The position numbers and the translations under genes were made by a program. 64,000 nucleotides of DNA. Origin: BOG-908 sp964242115. GTDB lineage: Bacteria; Pseudomonadota; Alphaproteobacteria; Acetobacterales; Acetobacteraceae. Below are positions 1 to 8,277 of the stretch, piece after piece. Position 1 is the stretch's first letter; each line of letters begins with the position of its first letter. The notes under the pieces are model-generated. The model was not told the DNA's origin, searched no databases, and saw nothing but the letters and a program-made list of their open reading frames with translations. The stretch spans positions 47,055-111,054 of the forward strand of contig CAXSZX010000016.1 in the NCBI GenBank assembly GCA_964242115.1, read 5' to 3'.

Positions 1-483
1 CTGCGTCTGGGTCACCTGGATCGGCACCAGCTGGCTGGTGTTGGCGACGTTGGTTGTCGGGTTGACCGGGTAGCCGTTGAGGAACTCGCCGGCGCTGTTG
101 ACCAGGTAGCCGTCGTTGTCCGGCGTGAAGTCGCCGGTGCGGGTGTAGTAGCTCTGGCTGGAGAAGGTCGGCGCGTCGGTGGCGGTGGTGCCGGCCTGTT
201 CCGACACGGAGAAGAAACCCTGGCCGCTGATCGCCATCGCCAGCGGGTCGGAGCTCTGCTGCACGGTGCCCTGCAGCTCGTTCTCGTAGCCCGGCGTGGT
301 GGCGACGCTGCCTGAATCGTTTACCACCGCGGTGCTGTTTGTCAGGTAGTCGATGAAGTTGGTGTTCACCGACTTGTAGCCGATGGTCTGGCTGTTGGCG
401 AGGTTGTCGCTGATGTTGCTGACCGCGGCGGACTGCGCGTTCAGGCCGCTTACCGCAGTGTCTAACGAGCCTAGCAGTGACAT
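1..483 (-). CDS. flgE: Flagellar hook protein FlgE, N-terminal part
   Basis: The first 161 residues of a hook/rod-family protein are seen; the rest lies beyond the left edge. The N-terminus has the family signature (SDNLANSQTIGYKSVNTNF), the stretch found in FlgE, FlgF and FlgG that forms the D0 helix and secretion region. The following AISGQGFFSV and YYTRTGDFTPDNDGYLVN stretches are also typical. FlgE is the preferred call because the gene sits head-to-head with the hook-length gene fliK and the hook-cap gene flgD. FlgF or FlgG cannot be fully excluded without the C-terminus. The ATG follows CGGAGCTCCGTCC, an acceptable ribosome-binding site, and lies 30 bases from the start site predicted by a sigma-54 promoter at 524-538. 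Confidence 0.88.
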   Translation of the reverse strand, partial: MSLLGSLDTAVSGLNAQSAAVSNISDNLANSQTIGYKSVNTNFIDYLTNSTAVVNDSGSVATTPGYENELQGTVQQSSDPLAMAISGQGFFSVSEQAGTTATDAPTFSSQSYYTRTGDFTPDNDGYLVNSAGEFLNGYPVNPTTNVANTSQLVPIQVTQTQ

Positions 484-523
484 GGGACGGAGCTCCGGTG
501 AGAAATCGTTTCAGCCTGGCTCA

Positions 524-538
524 GCAGGAAGCGTGCCA
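524..538 (-). promoter_or_regulatory. Sigma-54 -24/-12 promoter of flgE
   Basis: On the minus strand this reads TGGCACGCTTCCTGC. It matches the RpoN consensus TGGCACG-N4-TTGC at all fixed positions but one, with correct GG-GC spacing. It predicts a start near 513 and a 30-base leader. FlbD, encoded at 6873-8213, is the obvious activator. Confidence 0.75.
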
Positions 539-663
539 GGCGAAACAAGGGAAGCAGCCGGATCTTTTCTGGCAGACTGCACCGAGAGATTTTTGTTTGC
601 GGTGCCGCCCGGCAGTTTTTGCCCGGCTTATTCTGCTGCCCGCCGGCGCTGCACGTTGGGAGG

Positions 664-795
664 CAAGGCAAGCGGTGCTTTTTTGAAAAAAAGAACCAAA
701 ATACTTTTGTTCCTTGAGAACACGCTGAAGGAAGTTCCGCGACAGCAGGACCAAACGTTTTTTGCTGCTTGTTTTCAAAAAAGCATGCCTTGCTG
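664..795. repeat. Intergenic palindromic element, copy 1 (reference description)
   Basis: General plan of the family: an outer GCAAGC/GGCAAGG end; a 24-base hairpin made of GGTTCTTTTTT and AAAAAAGAACC; then AAAAACTTTTG; a GC-rich core with CCGCGACAG (or its complement CTGTCGCGG); then the mirror image, with the second arm usually built on GCTTC...GAAGGCC. The two outer arms are inverted repeats of each other. This copy has the GGTTC-type arm on the left, one substitution in it, CCGCGACAG in the core, and a GCTGC...GCATGCC right arm. It lies between the flgE and fliK promoters. Confidence 0.9.
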
Positions 796-835
796 TCTGC
801 TTCTGAGCAGCCGCTGGTATCAGGTCGGACCATGT

Positions 836-850
836 TGGCCCGTGCTTTGC
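836..850 (+). promoter_or_regulatory. Sigma-54 -24/-12 promoter of fliK
   Basis: The sequence TGGCCCGTGCTTTGC keeps the invariant GG and GC with exact spacing and a perfect TTGC -12 box; one base differs in the -24 box. The predicted start near 862 leaves about 29 bases before the fliK ATG, mirroring the flgE promoter on the other strand. Confidence 0.72.
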
Positions 851-890
851 AAACCTGGCAGAGAACGCCGTCCGTGCGGCGCAATCCGGG

Positions 891-2222
891 ATGCTGAACG
901 TGCTGATCGAGGCCACGACACAAGCCGCACCTGCAAAGCCTGCAATCGTTGCAGGTGCAGGCGTGTCGGCGAACGGGTTTGCCGCATTGCTGGCAGCGAT
1001 GCCCGGCCGGACCGGCTCGCAGAACGCCACCGCCGCTCCAGCCGCTCCGTTGCAGGACGCCACGGCGGACGATCCCGAAAACGCCGCGGCGCCGGCAACA
1101 TCGACCCCGGCGCGCCACGCGCTCACCGAGCCGCACAGCCATCCTGCCACCGCGCACAAACCCGCCGCGCACGCGGACCCGTCTGCCGGCGCTGCCCGCG
1201 CCGACGCCCAGCCGGCGGCCCAGCCCGCCGCACCGGACGCCAGGGCCACCACCGGGGCGAAAGCCGGCGGCGCCGAACCGGAGGCAGCCAATGCCGCCTC
1301 CCGCCCGCGGGGCACGCAGGACCGCGATCAGACAGCGGCGGACCTGGCGCTTGCCGCTTCGTCCAACGGTCCCGTTACCGACGGCACGCCTGGCTCGGCC
1401 ACGCAGGCGTCCGGCGCGGCCGCGCCGGACGCACGCCCGGCCGACTCCCGCACCGGCCCGGATGCCGCCGCCGGGCCGCAACCCGCCGGCCAGAAAGCGG
1501 CCAAGGCGGCGCCCGCCCACGCAGCGTCCAGCTTCGCCGGCGCGCTGGACGCTGCGGGCACTGCCGCCCAGCAAGGCGCACCGGACGCCACGGTGGGCGT
1601 GGCCGTCACGCTGCTCTCCCACCCGCCCGACCAGCCGGCCGCGTCGGCTCAGCCGGCGGCGTCTGCATCACCTGCCCAGCCCGCCACGCCGGATCCTGCG
1701 GTGCAACTGGCGCAGCAGCCGGCAGCCCAGCTCGGCCAGGCGGTGGCGGCGCTGCACGTGGGGGCGGACGGCAGCAGCAAGCTCACCATCCGCCTGGACC
1801 CCGCCGAGCTCGGCCAGGTGCAGGTCCACATCATCCGCGCCCAGGACGGCACCTCCAGCGTCAGCATCGCCGTCGAGCGGGCCGCGACCCTGCATACGTT
1901 GCAGAACGACCTCACCCACCTGCATCTGGCGCTGGACCGCGCCGGACTGTCGGACCAGCGCAGCGTCTCGTTGCATCTGGCACCCCGCCAGGAATTCTCC
2001 GATGCCGGGCAGTCGGGCACCCAGTCCAGCCCGCAGGGCGGCTTCCAGCAGGGCTCGCAGCAAAGCGGCCGGCATGGCTACCCGGCGGCCACCGCCGGCA
2101 CCGCCAGCACCTCCAATGCGGGGCAGCCGTCCGAAGCGCTGTCCATGCTGGGTGCGTCCTCGCAACTCGCCGATTCCGGCGCGCGCACCCTATCGCGCAC
2201 CGCCGTCAACATCACCGCCTGA
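891..2222 (+). CDS. fliK: Flagellar hook-length control protein FliK
   Basis: 443 residues. FliK is a secreted molecular ruler that stops hook growth and switches export specificity. The first ~280 residues are Ala/Pro-rich, low-complexity and probably disordered, as is usual for the ruler part. The C-terminal Flg_hook domain (about residues 285-370) contains LTIRLDPAELGQVQVHI, the most conserved part of the family. A Gln/Ser-rich tail follows. The ATG is preceded by only a weak GGG, but lies about 29 bases downstream of the predicted sigma-54 start site. It is followed after 27 bases by flgD, so the two are probably co-transcribed. The low-complexity half makes long shadow reading frames on both strands. 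Confidence 0.9.
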   Translation: MLNVLIEATTQAAPAKPAIVAGAGVSANGFAALLAAMPGRTGSQNATAAPAAPLQDATADDPENAAAPATSTPARHALTEPHSHPATAHKPAAHADPSAGAARADAQPAAQPAAPDARATTGAKAGGAEPEAANAASRPRGTQDRDQTAADLALAASSNGPVTDGTPGSATQASGAAAPDARPADSRTGPDAAAGPQPAGQKAAKAAPAHAASSFAGALDAAGTAAQQGAPDATVGVAVTLLSHPPDQPAASAQPAASASPAQPATPDPAVQLAQQPAAQLGQAVAALHVGADGSSKLTIRLDPAELGQVQVHIIRAQDGTSSVSIAVERAATLHTLQNDLTHLHLALDRAGLSDQRSVSLHLAPRQEFSDAGQSGTQSSPQGGFQQGSQQSGRHGYPAATAGTASTSNAGQPSEALSMLGASSQLADSGARTLSRTAVNITA

Positions 2223-2249
2223 CCAGGCACCTCGAAGGACCCGACCGCC

Positions 2250-2978
2250 ATGTCCATAAGCTCGCTGAACCCGCTGACCTCCGCCGCCGAACAGGCCGCT
2301 TCCGTCGCGTCCACCTCCACGTCCGGCACCAGCACCAGCACCAGCTCGGCCGCCAGCTCCACCGGCACCAACGCGCTGCAGTCGCTCGGCGACAACTTCA
2401 ACCAGTTCCTCACCCTGCTGACCACGCAGCTGCAGAACCAGGACCCAACCTCGCCGGTGGACAGCGACCAGTTCACCCAGGAGCTGGTGCAGTTCACCGG
2501 CGTGCAGCAATCGGTGGCCACCAACACCAACCTGACGCAACTGATCTCGCTGCAGCAGGGCTCCCAGGTGCTGCAATCGGCCAACGTTGTCGGCCACCAG
2601 GCCACCGTCACCTCCAGCCAGCTCGCTTTGCAGAACGGCACCGGCGAGGTCACCTTCAGCACGCCAACCGCCGAGCCGATCCAGATCGCCATCGCCAACA
2701 GCGCCGGCCAGACGGTGCGCGACGTCAACATTACGTCGCAGGCCGGCACCAACACCTGGACGTGGAACGGTCGCGACAACAACGGCAACCAGCTCGCCAA
2801 CGGCGCCTACGGCGTGGCGCTGGAGACCGGCACGACTGCCACCAACGCCAGCGCGGTGCCGTTCAGCGTGGTGGGCACGGCGACGGGGTTGACCAACGGC
2901 ACGAGCGGGCTGCAGCTGCAGATGGGGGCGGTGTCGGTCGGGTTGTCGAGCGTGCAGTCGATCACGTCGTCGCAGTAA
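2250..2978 (+). CDS. flgD: Flagellar hook assembly (cap) protein FlgD
   Basis: 242 residues, normal for the family. FlgD caps the growing hook so that FlgE subunits fold at the tip. After a Ser/Thr/Ala-rich export region, residues ~48-75 hold the conserved NQFLTLLTTQLQNQDPTSP followed by SDQFTQELVQFTGVQQ. The C-terminal half contains the FlgD Ig-like domain with WNGRDNNGNQLANGAY. The ATG has GAAGGA about 10 bases upstream. It lies downstream of fliK in the sigma-54-driven unit. The stop codon touches the left arm of element copy 2. Confidence 0.95.
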   Translation: MSISSLNPLTSAAEQAASVASTSTSGTSTSTSSAASSTGTNALQSLGDNFNQFLTLLTTQLQNQDPTSPVDSDQFTQELVQFTGVQQSVATNTNLTQLISLQQGSQVLQSANVVGHQATVTSSQLALQNGTGEVTFSTPTAEPIQIAIANSAGQTVRDVNITSQAGTNTWTWNGRDNNGNQLANGAYGVALETGTTATNASAVPFSVVGTATGLTNGTSGLQLQMGAVSVGLSSVQSITSSQ

Positions 2979-3110
2979 GCAAGCGCTTCTTTTTCGAGAA
3001 AAAGAAGCAAAGCTTTTGCTTCCGCTGTCGCGGTTTTGTCCGGCGAGCGCGCGACAGCGGTCGCAAAAGTTTTTGGTTCTTTTTTCGAAAAAGAACTGCT
3101 TCCTTGCTTC
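2977..3110. repeat. Intergenic palindromic element, copy 2 (full palindrome)
   Basis: This is a near-complete palindrome: the core reads CCGCTGTCGCG, a short loop, then CGCGACAGCGG. The left arm is of the GCTTC type, the right arm of the GGTTC type. The flgD stop codon overlaps its first bases, and fliF starts 70 bases beyond it. Confidence 0.9.
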
Positions 3111-3119
3111 TCTGCAACG

Positions 3120-3134
3120 TTAACCTTCTTTCAA
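3120..3134 (+). promoter_or_regulatory. Possible CtrA box upstream of fliF
   Basis: TTAA-N7-TCAA, one mismatch from the CtrA consensus TTAA-N7-TTAA, ends 46 bases before the fliF ATG. In Caulobacter the fliF operon is a CtrA-controlled class II unit; here the regulation is inferred from one imperfect site. Confidence 0.4.
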
Positions 3135-3180
3135 CCCGCGTGCGACACTGTGCCCACATGCGCACTCGCAAGCGTCCCAC

Positions 3181-4833
3181 ATGAAACCGCTTCTGGACGG
3201 CCTGCGCGCCCTGGGCCCCGCGCGACTGATGGCGCTGGCCGCGGTGGGCGTCGGCATGCTGGTCATGCTGGGCCTGCTGGCGTTGCGCGGCGGCACCCCG
3301 CCCGCCCAGGCGCTGCTCTACGCCGACCTCGACCTGCACGAGGCGTCGCAGATGACCGAGGCGCTGGACCGCGCCCACATCACCCACCAGGATTCCGCCG
3401 CCGGCGATCGCATCATGGTCTCGCAGGCCGACGTGGCGCGCGCGCGCCTGCTGCTCGCCAAGGACGGCCTGCCCTCCGGTGGCTCGATCGGCTACGAGAT
3501 CTTCGACCGCGGCGACGCGATGACGTCCAGCCAGTTCCAGCAGGACATCAACGAGACGCGCGCACTGGAAGGCGAGCTCGCCCGCTCGATCCGCATGCTG
3601 CAGGGCGTACGCAACGCCCGCCTTCACCTCGTGCTGCCCAAGCGCCAGCCCTTCTCGCGCGACGTGCAGGCCGCCCAGGCCAGCGTGGTGCTGACCATGG
3701 CGGGTGCGGCGCGCCTGGACCCGCAGGGCGTCCAGGCAGTGCTGAACCTGGTGGCAGCCGCGGTGCCGGGCCTCAAGCCGCAGGGCATCGCCATCATCGA
3801 CAGCCACGGCAACCTGCTCGCCCGCGCCGGCCAGCCCACCAGCGATGAGGCGGTGACGCAGACCGCCGAGGAGCTGCGCCACGCCACCGAACTGCGCCTC
3901 TCCCGCGCGGTGGAAGAGATGCTGGAGCCGAGCTTAGGCGCCGGCCGCGTGCGTGCCGAAGCCGCCGTGGAGATGAATTTCGACCACGTCAACGAGACCA
4001 ACGAGAGCTACAACCCCGACCAGCAGGTGGTGCGCAGCACGCAGACCAGCACGGAGAAGAACAACAGCACGGAGGCCGACAAGGCCACCTCGGTGCAGAA
4101 TAACCTGCCCAACGCCGACGCCGGCCAGGCGCAGAGCGGCAGCGCCGAACAGAAGCAGGAAGAGACCACCAACTACGAGATCGGCAAGACGGTGCGCACG
4201 CTGGTGCACGAACAGCCGCAGATCGCGCGGATCTCGCTGGCGGTGATGGTGGACGGCCAGGCGCATGCCGGACGCGACGGCAAACCCGTCTGGGGCGAGC
4301 GCAGCCCCGACGAGATCGCCCGCATCCAGCGCCTGGTGCAAAGTGCCATCGGCTACAACGAGAAGCGCGGCGACAAGGTCGAGATCGTGTCGATGCCGTT
4401 CGCCGCACCCGACGACGCCGGCGCGGCCGCCGCACCCGGCCTGCTCGGCCTGGGCCTGGAGAAAGCCGACCTGCTGGGCCTGGGGCAATCCGCCGTGCTT
4501 GCCGTGGTGGTGTTGCTGGCGCTGATCTTCGTGCTGCGGCCGATGGCGATCCGGCTGTCCGCGATCAGCCCGCAGGGCATCATCGGCGCCGGCGACGCGC
4601 TGCTCGCCGGTCCTGCCGGCAGCTACTTCGCGGCCGCTGCGTCAGGAGGGAGCACCGCCTTGGCCATGCCCAACCAGACCGCCATGATCGCCGACGAGAG
4701 CATGGTCAACATGAGCAACGTCGAAGGCCAGCTCAAGGCCTCTTCGATACGTAAGCTTGCCGAGATGGTGGAGCGGCATCCTGAGGAGAGCCTCACCATC
4801 ATGCGCGGCTGGATGACGCAGGAGCAAGGCTGA
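3181..4833 (+). CDS. fliF: Flagellar MS-ring protein FliF
   Basis: 550 residues. FliF forms the MS ring in the inner membrane, the base on which the switch and export apparatus assemble. The first transmembrane segment is at about residues 13-33 (LMALAAVGVGMLVMLGLLAL). The YscJ/FliF periplasmic ring-building region follows, then a charged linker, and a second membrane helix at about 437-457 (AVLAVVVLLALIFVLRPMAI). The last 25 residues (RKLAEMVERHPEESLTIM) are the FliG-binding tail. The ATG has no clear ribosome-binding site; the short frame MRTRKRPT ends in the overlapping ATGA and could couple translation. Its stop overlaps the fliG start as TGATG. Confidence 0.96.
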   Translation: MKPLLDGLRALGPARLMALAAVGVGMLVMLGLLALRGGTPPAQALLYADLDLHEASQMTEALDRAHITHQDSAAGDRIMVSQADVARARLLLAKDGLPSGGSIGYEIFDRGDAMTSSQFQQDINETRALEGELARSIRMLQGVRNARLHLVLPKRQPFSRDVQAAQASVVLTMAGAARLDPQGVQAVLNLVAAAVPGLKPQGIAIIDSHGNLLARAGQPTSDEAVTQTAEELRHATELRLSRAVEEMLEPSLGAGRVRAEAAVEMNFDHVNETNESYNPDQQVVRSTQTSTEKNNSTEADKATSVQNNLPNADAGQAQSGSAEQKQEETTNYEIGKTVRTLVHEQPQIARISLAVMVDGQAHAGRDGKPVWGERSPDEIARIQRLVQSAIGYNEKRGDKVEIVSMPFAAPDDAGAAAAPGLLGLGLEKADLLGLGQSAVLAVVVLLALIFVLRPMAIRLSAISPQGIIGAGDALLAGPAGSYFAAAASGGSTALAMPNQTAMIADESMVNMSNVEGQLKASSIRKLAEMVERHPEESLTIMRGWMTQEQG

Positions 4834-5846
4834 TGGCGCGTGCTGCAGAACGGTCGGACCTGACCGGCCCACAAAAAGCCGCCGTGCTGATGCTGGCGAT
4901 GGGCGAGGAACAGTGTTCGCGCCTGTTCAACCTGATGCACGAGGACGAGATCAAGGAAGTCTCGAGTGCCATGGCGCAGCTCGGCAATGTTCGCGCCGAC
5001 ATGGTGGAGTCGCTATGTCAGCAGTTCGCCGAGAACATGGGTGCTGCCGGCTCGCTGGTCGGCAATTTCGAGAGCACCGAGCGCCTGCTGCAGAGGTCCC
5101 TGCCACGCGAGCGCGTGGGCCAGATCATGGACGAGATACGCGGTCCGGCAGGCCGCACGATGTGGGACAAGCTCGGCAACGTCAACGAGGCGGTGCTGGC
5201 CAACTACCTGAAGAACGAGTACCCGCAGACCGTTGCCGTCGTGCTCAGCAAGGTGCGCCCCGACCACGCCGCGCGCGTGCTCAGCCTGCTGCCCGAAAGC
5301 TTTGCCATGGAAGTGGTGATGCGCATGCTACGCATGGAGAGCATCCAGCGCGACGTGCTCGACGGCGTGGAGCGCACGCTGCGCGCCGAGTTCATGTCCA
5401 ACCTGGCACGCAGCACGCGGCGCGACGCGCATGAGATGATGGCCGACATCTTCAACAACCTCGATCGCCAGGCCGAGACGCGCTTCCTCGCAGCGCTCGA
5501 GGAGCGTAACCGCGAAGCCGCCGAGCGGATCAAGGCGCTGATGTTCACCTTCGACGATCTGAGCCGCCTCACCGCGCCGTCGGTGCAGGTGCTGCTCCGC
5601 TCGGTGGACAAGGAGAAGCTGCCGCTGGCGCTCAAGGGCGCCTCGGAAAAGCTGCGCGAGCTGTTCTTCAAGTGCATGTCCGAACGCGCCGGCAAGATGT
5701 TGCAGGAAGACATCGACGCCTTGGGCCCGGTCAAGCTGCGCGACGTGGACGAAGCCCAGGCCGTCATCGTGCTCGCCGCCAAGGAGCTCGCCCAGACCGG
5801 CGAGCTCGACATCGGCGGCGGCAAGGACGACGAGATGGTGTACTGA
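4833..5846 (+). CDS. fliG: Flagellar motor switch protein FliG
   Basis: 337 residues, the normal length. FliG sits on FliF and transmits torque from the stator. The N-terminal domain begins TGPQKAAVLMLAMGEEQCSR and the middle domain has EYPQTVAVVLSKVRPDHAAR, the standard FliG motif. The C-terminal domain has the charged torque helix (VDKEKLPLALKGASEKLREL, then FKCMSERAGKMLQEDID). Start and stop overlap fliF and fliH by TGATG junctions, indicating translational coupling. No key residue looks lost. Confidence 0.97.
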   Translation: MARAAERSDLTGPQKAAVLMLAMGEEQCSRLFNLMHEDEIKEVSSAMAQLGNVRADMVESLCQQFAENMGAAGSLVGNFESTERLLQRSLPRERVGQIMDEIRGPAGRTMWDKLGNVNEAVLANYLKNEYPQTVAVVLSKVRPDHAARVLSLLPESFAMEVVMRMLRMESIQRDVLDGVERTLRAEFMSNLARSTRRDAHEMMADIFNNLDRQAETRFLAALEERNREAAERIKALMFTFDDLSRLTAPSVQVLLRSVDKEKLPLALKGASEKLRELFFKCMSERAGKMLQEDIDALGPVKLRDVDEAQAVIVLAAKELAQTGELDIGGGKDDEMVY

Positions 5847-6559
5847 TGGACGGGTCCAACGCCGCCATCCTGTTCGACACGCTGCCGGGTTCTCGCCGCG
5901 GCGCGCCGATGACTGCCGGCATCCTCTACATCGAGGATTTCGACGCCGAACCGGACGTGTTCGAAACCGCCGCCGCCGAGCCCACCCCGGCGCCAGATCC
6001 CGTCTTCACGGCCGCTGAGCTGGAGGCAGCCCGCGAGGCCGGCCGCCAGGAAGGTTTCCAGGCGTCGCTGGCCGACGCGACCCTGCTGCAGGCGCAGTTG
6101 CAATCGGCCGCGCTGCAATCGCTGGCCGACGGCATCGCCGCCGCGCGCACCAGCCTCGACAGCGTGGCCGACGCGCACGCGGCCGACCTCGCGCGCACGC
6201 TGCTCGGCGTGCTGCGCGCAGCCGTGCCGGCAACAATGCGCGTCCACGCCGCGGCCGAGGTCGGCGCCGTCCTGCAGGCCCTGGCACCCGGCCTGCGCGC
6301 CGAACCCGAGTTGCGGGTGCGCACGCACCCGGACCATGCCGACACGCTGCGCGAAGCGCTGGTGGCACTGACCGCGGAGGATTCCTGCGTCCTCTCCGTC
6401 ACCACCGATGCAAACCTTGCCCCTGGCGACGTGAAGATCGCTTGGCAGGACGGCTACGCGCGCCGCGACACCGCAGCGATTTGGACGCAGGTCCAGGCCG
6501 CCCTCGCCCCCCTGAACCTGCCCACGTTGAAGGAGCTCTGCCATGGCGTCGGATGCTGA
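5846..6559 (+). CDS. fliH: Flagellar export regulator FliH-like protein
   Basis: 237 residues from the ATG that overlaps the fliG stop (TGATG). The family regulates the FliI export ATPase; in Caulobacter the gene in this operon position is flbE/fliH. Similarity is low, as usual for FliH. Support comes from position, length, a helical Ala/Gln-rich middle (AREAGRQEGFQASLADATLL) and a C-terminal part of the FliH/YscL kind (RVRTHPDHADTLREAL, PGDVKIAWQDGYARRD). A second in-frame ATG at 5909 is possible. Its end overlaps the fliN start by 17 bases. Confidence 0.8.
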   Translation: MDGSNAAILFDTLPGSRRGAPMTAGILYIEDFDAEPDVFETAAAEPTPAPDPVFTAAELEAAREAGRQEGFQASLADATLLQAQLQSAALQSLADGIAAARTSLDSVADAHAADLARTLLGVLRAAVPATMRVHAAAEVGAVLQALAPGLRAEPELRVRTHPDHADTLREALVALTAEDSCVLSVTTDANLAPGDVKIAWQDGYARRDTAAIWTQVQAALAPLNLPTLKELCHGVGC

Positions 6560-6863
6560 TTTTTCGGAGCTCTCCAATCCTTACGCACCGGGCGAGGCGC
6601 CGGCCCGCAACGCGCGCGACCTAGAAGCCGTCTACGATATCCCGGTCACCGTCAGCGCGGTGCTCGGCCGCACGACTATGCAGGTGAGCCAGTTGCTGAA
6701 ACTCGGCCGCGGTGCCGTGGTCGAGCTGGACCGCAAGCTGGGCGAGGCGATCGACGTCTACGTCAACAACCGCCTGGTCGCGCGCGGCGAGGTGGTGATG
6801 GTCGACGACAATCGCCTCGGCATCACGATGACCGAGATCGTCAAAGCCGACCGTGGCGGCTGA
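6543..6863 (+). CDS. fliN: Flagellar motor switch protein FliN
   Basis: 106 residues forming one SpoA/FliN domain. After a short charged leader it has VYDIPVTVSAVLGRTTMQVS, LLKLGRGAVVELDRKLGE, VYVNNRLVARGEVVMVDD and RLGITMTEIV, all classic FliN motifs. FliN forms the base of the C ring with FliM, which is not encoded here. The start overlaps fliH, and flbD follows after 9 bases. Confidence 0.96.
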   Translation: MASDADFSELSNPYAPGEAPARNARDLEAVYDIPVTVSAVLGRTTMQVSQLLKLGRGAVVELDRKLGEAIDVYVNNRLVARGEVVMVDDNRLGITMTEIVKADRGG

Positions 6864-6872
6864 GGTGTTGCG

Positions 6873-8213
6873 ATGCGCGTCCTGATCGTAGGCTCCCTGT
6901 CCGGCGAGCTCGGCCGCGCTGCTGGTCTCGCCGCAGCGCGCGGTGCGCGCGTGGCGCAGGCCGACACGGTGGCTGCCGCACTGGCGCAGCTGCGTGCTGA
7001 CGCCGCGCAGGACCTCGTGGTGTGCGACGTGGATTGCGGCATCGCGGCGCTCACCCGCGCACTGGCCGTCGAACGCATCGCCATCTCCGTCGTCGCCTGC
7101 AGCGTCTCGGGCCGGCCCGATATCGCCGCGCAGTCCATCCGCGACGGTGCGCGCGAGTTCATGCCGCTGCCGCCCGACCCGGACCTGATCGCCGCTATCC
7201 TGCTGGCCGCCTCCGGCGCGCCGCACGCGCCCATCGTGCGCGACCCCAACATGCTGGCCACCATGCGCCGCGCCGAACAGGTGGCGAAGTCCGACGCATC
7301 GGTGCTGATCACCGGCGAGTCCGGCACCGGCAAGGAGGTGCTCGCCCGCCACGTGCACGCTCAATCCCGCCGTTCCGCCGGCGCGTTCGTGGCGCTGAAC
7401 TGCGCCGCAATTCCCGAGCAGTTGCTGGAAAGCGAGCTGTTCGGCCACGAAAAGGGCGCGTTCTCCGGAGCCGCCGCCCGCCGCATCGGCAAGTTCGAGG
7501 CGGCGCACGGCGGCACGCTGCTGCTCGACGAGATCAGTGAGATGGACGTGCGCCTGCAGGCCAAGCTGCTGCGCGCCATCCAGGAGCGTGAGATCGACCG
7601 TCTCGGCGGCGCCGCACCCGTCCGGGTGGACGTGCGCATCCTGGCCACCAGCAACCGCGACCTCCGCGCCGAGATCGACGGGCGCCGCTTCCGCGAGGAC
7701 CTCTACTTCCGCCTTAACGTGGTCAGCCTGCGCCTGCCGCCGCTGCGCGAACGCCCGGCCGATATCCCGGCACTCGCCGCCCACTACGCGCGCCATTACG
7801 CCGAGGTGAACGGCCTGCCCGTCCGCCCGCTCTCTCACGCTGCCCACGCCCGCCTGGCCGCCAACCCCTGGCGTGGCAACGTGCGCGAGCTGGAGAACAC
7901 CATGCACCGCGCGGTGCTGCTGGCCGAGGGCGAGGAGATCGGTCCCGACGCGGTCGACGGCCCCACCGAAGCCGCGCCCGCCATCGCCGCCACCTCGGCA
8001 GGCAGCTTCGTCGCTCGACGCATGGAGGACGTCGAGCGCGACGCCATCCTGCGCACGCTGTCGCACACGCTGGGCAACCGCACCCACGCCGCCACCATCC
8101 TGGGCATCTCCATCCGCGCGCTGCGCAACAAATTGCGCGACTACATCGACGCCGGCATCGCCGTGCCGCCGCCACAATCGCCGCACGCTGCCTGCGACGA
8201 GCTGGCCGCCTGA
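6873..8213 (+). CDS. flbD: Sigma-54-dependent flagellar transcriptional activator FlbD
   Basis: 446 residues. FlbD activates late flagellar sigma-54 promoters and represses the fliF promoter in Caulobacter. The N-terminal receiver-like domain is degenerate: after RVLIVG it lacks the acidic pair, although an Asp remains in LVVCDVD. The AAA+ domain has Walker A GESGTGKEVL (about residue 147), the sigma-54 contact loop as GAFSGA rather than GAFTGA (about 195), and Walker B GGTLLLDEIS. An arginine-finger region (FREDLYFRLNVV) follows, and the end is a Fis-type helix-turn-helix (GNRTHAATILGISIRALRNK). It is the last gene of the fliF-type operon before flhA. Confidence 0.93.
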   Translation: MRVLIVGSLSGELGRAAGLAAARGARVAQADTVAAALAQLRADAAQDLVVCDVDCGIAALTRALAVERIAISVVACSVSGRPDIAAQSIRDGAREFMPLPPDPDLIAAILLAASGAPHAPIVRDPNMLATMRRAEQVAKSDASVLITGESGTGKEVLARHVHAQSRRSAGAFVALNCAAIPEQLLESELFGHEKGAFSGAAARRIGKFEAAHGGTLLLDEISEMDVRLQAKLLRAIQEREIDRLGGAAPVRVDVRILATSNRDLRAEIDGRRFREDLYFRLNVVSLRLPPLRERPADIPALAAHYARHYAEVNGLPVRPLSHAAHARLAANPWRGNVRELENTMHRAVLLAEGEEIGPDAVDGPTEAAPAIAATSAGSFVARRMEDVERDAILRTLSHTLGNRTHAATILGISIRALRNKLRDYIDAGIAVPPPQSPHAACDELAA

Positions 8214-8277
8214 TGGCGCAAGCTTTACCCTGGCCAGCCTCGGCGCACGGACCAAGCGCTTCAGCCCGGGCACCGAC

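Noticed and set aside
383..3184. A 933-codon plus-strand reading frame, and long frames opposite fliK
   Set aside because: It is a GC-bias shadow: it crosses fliK, flgD and element copy 2 in the wrong frame, is Arg/Pro-rich, and has no recognisable domain.
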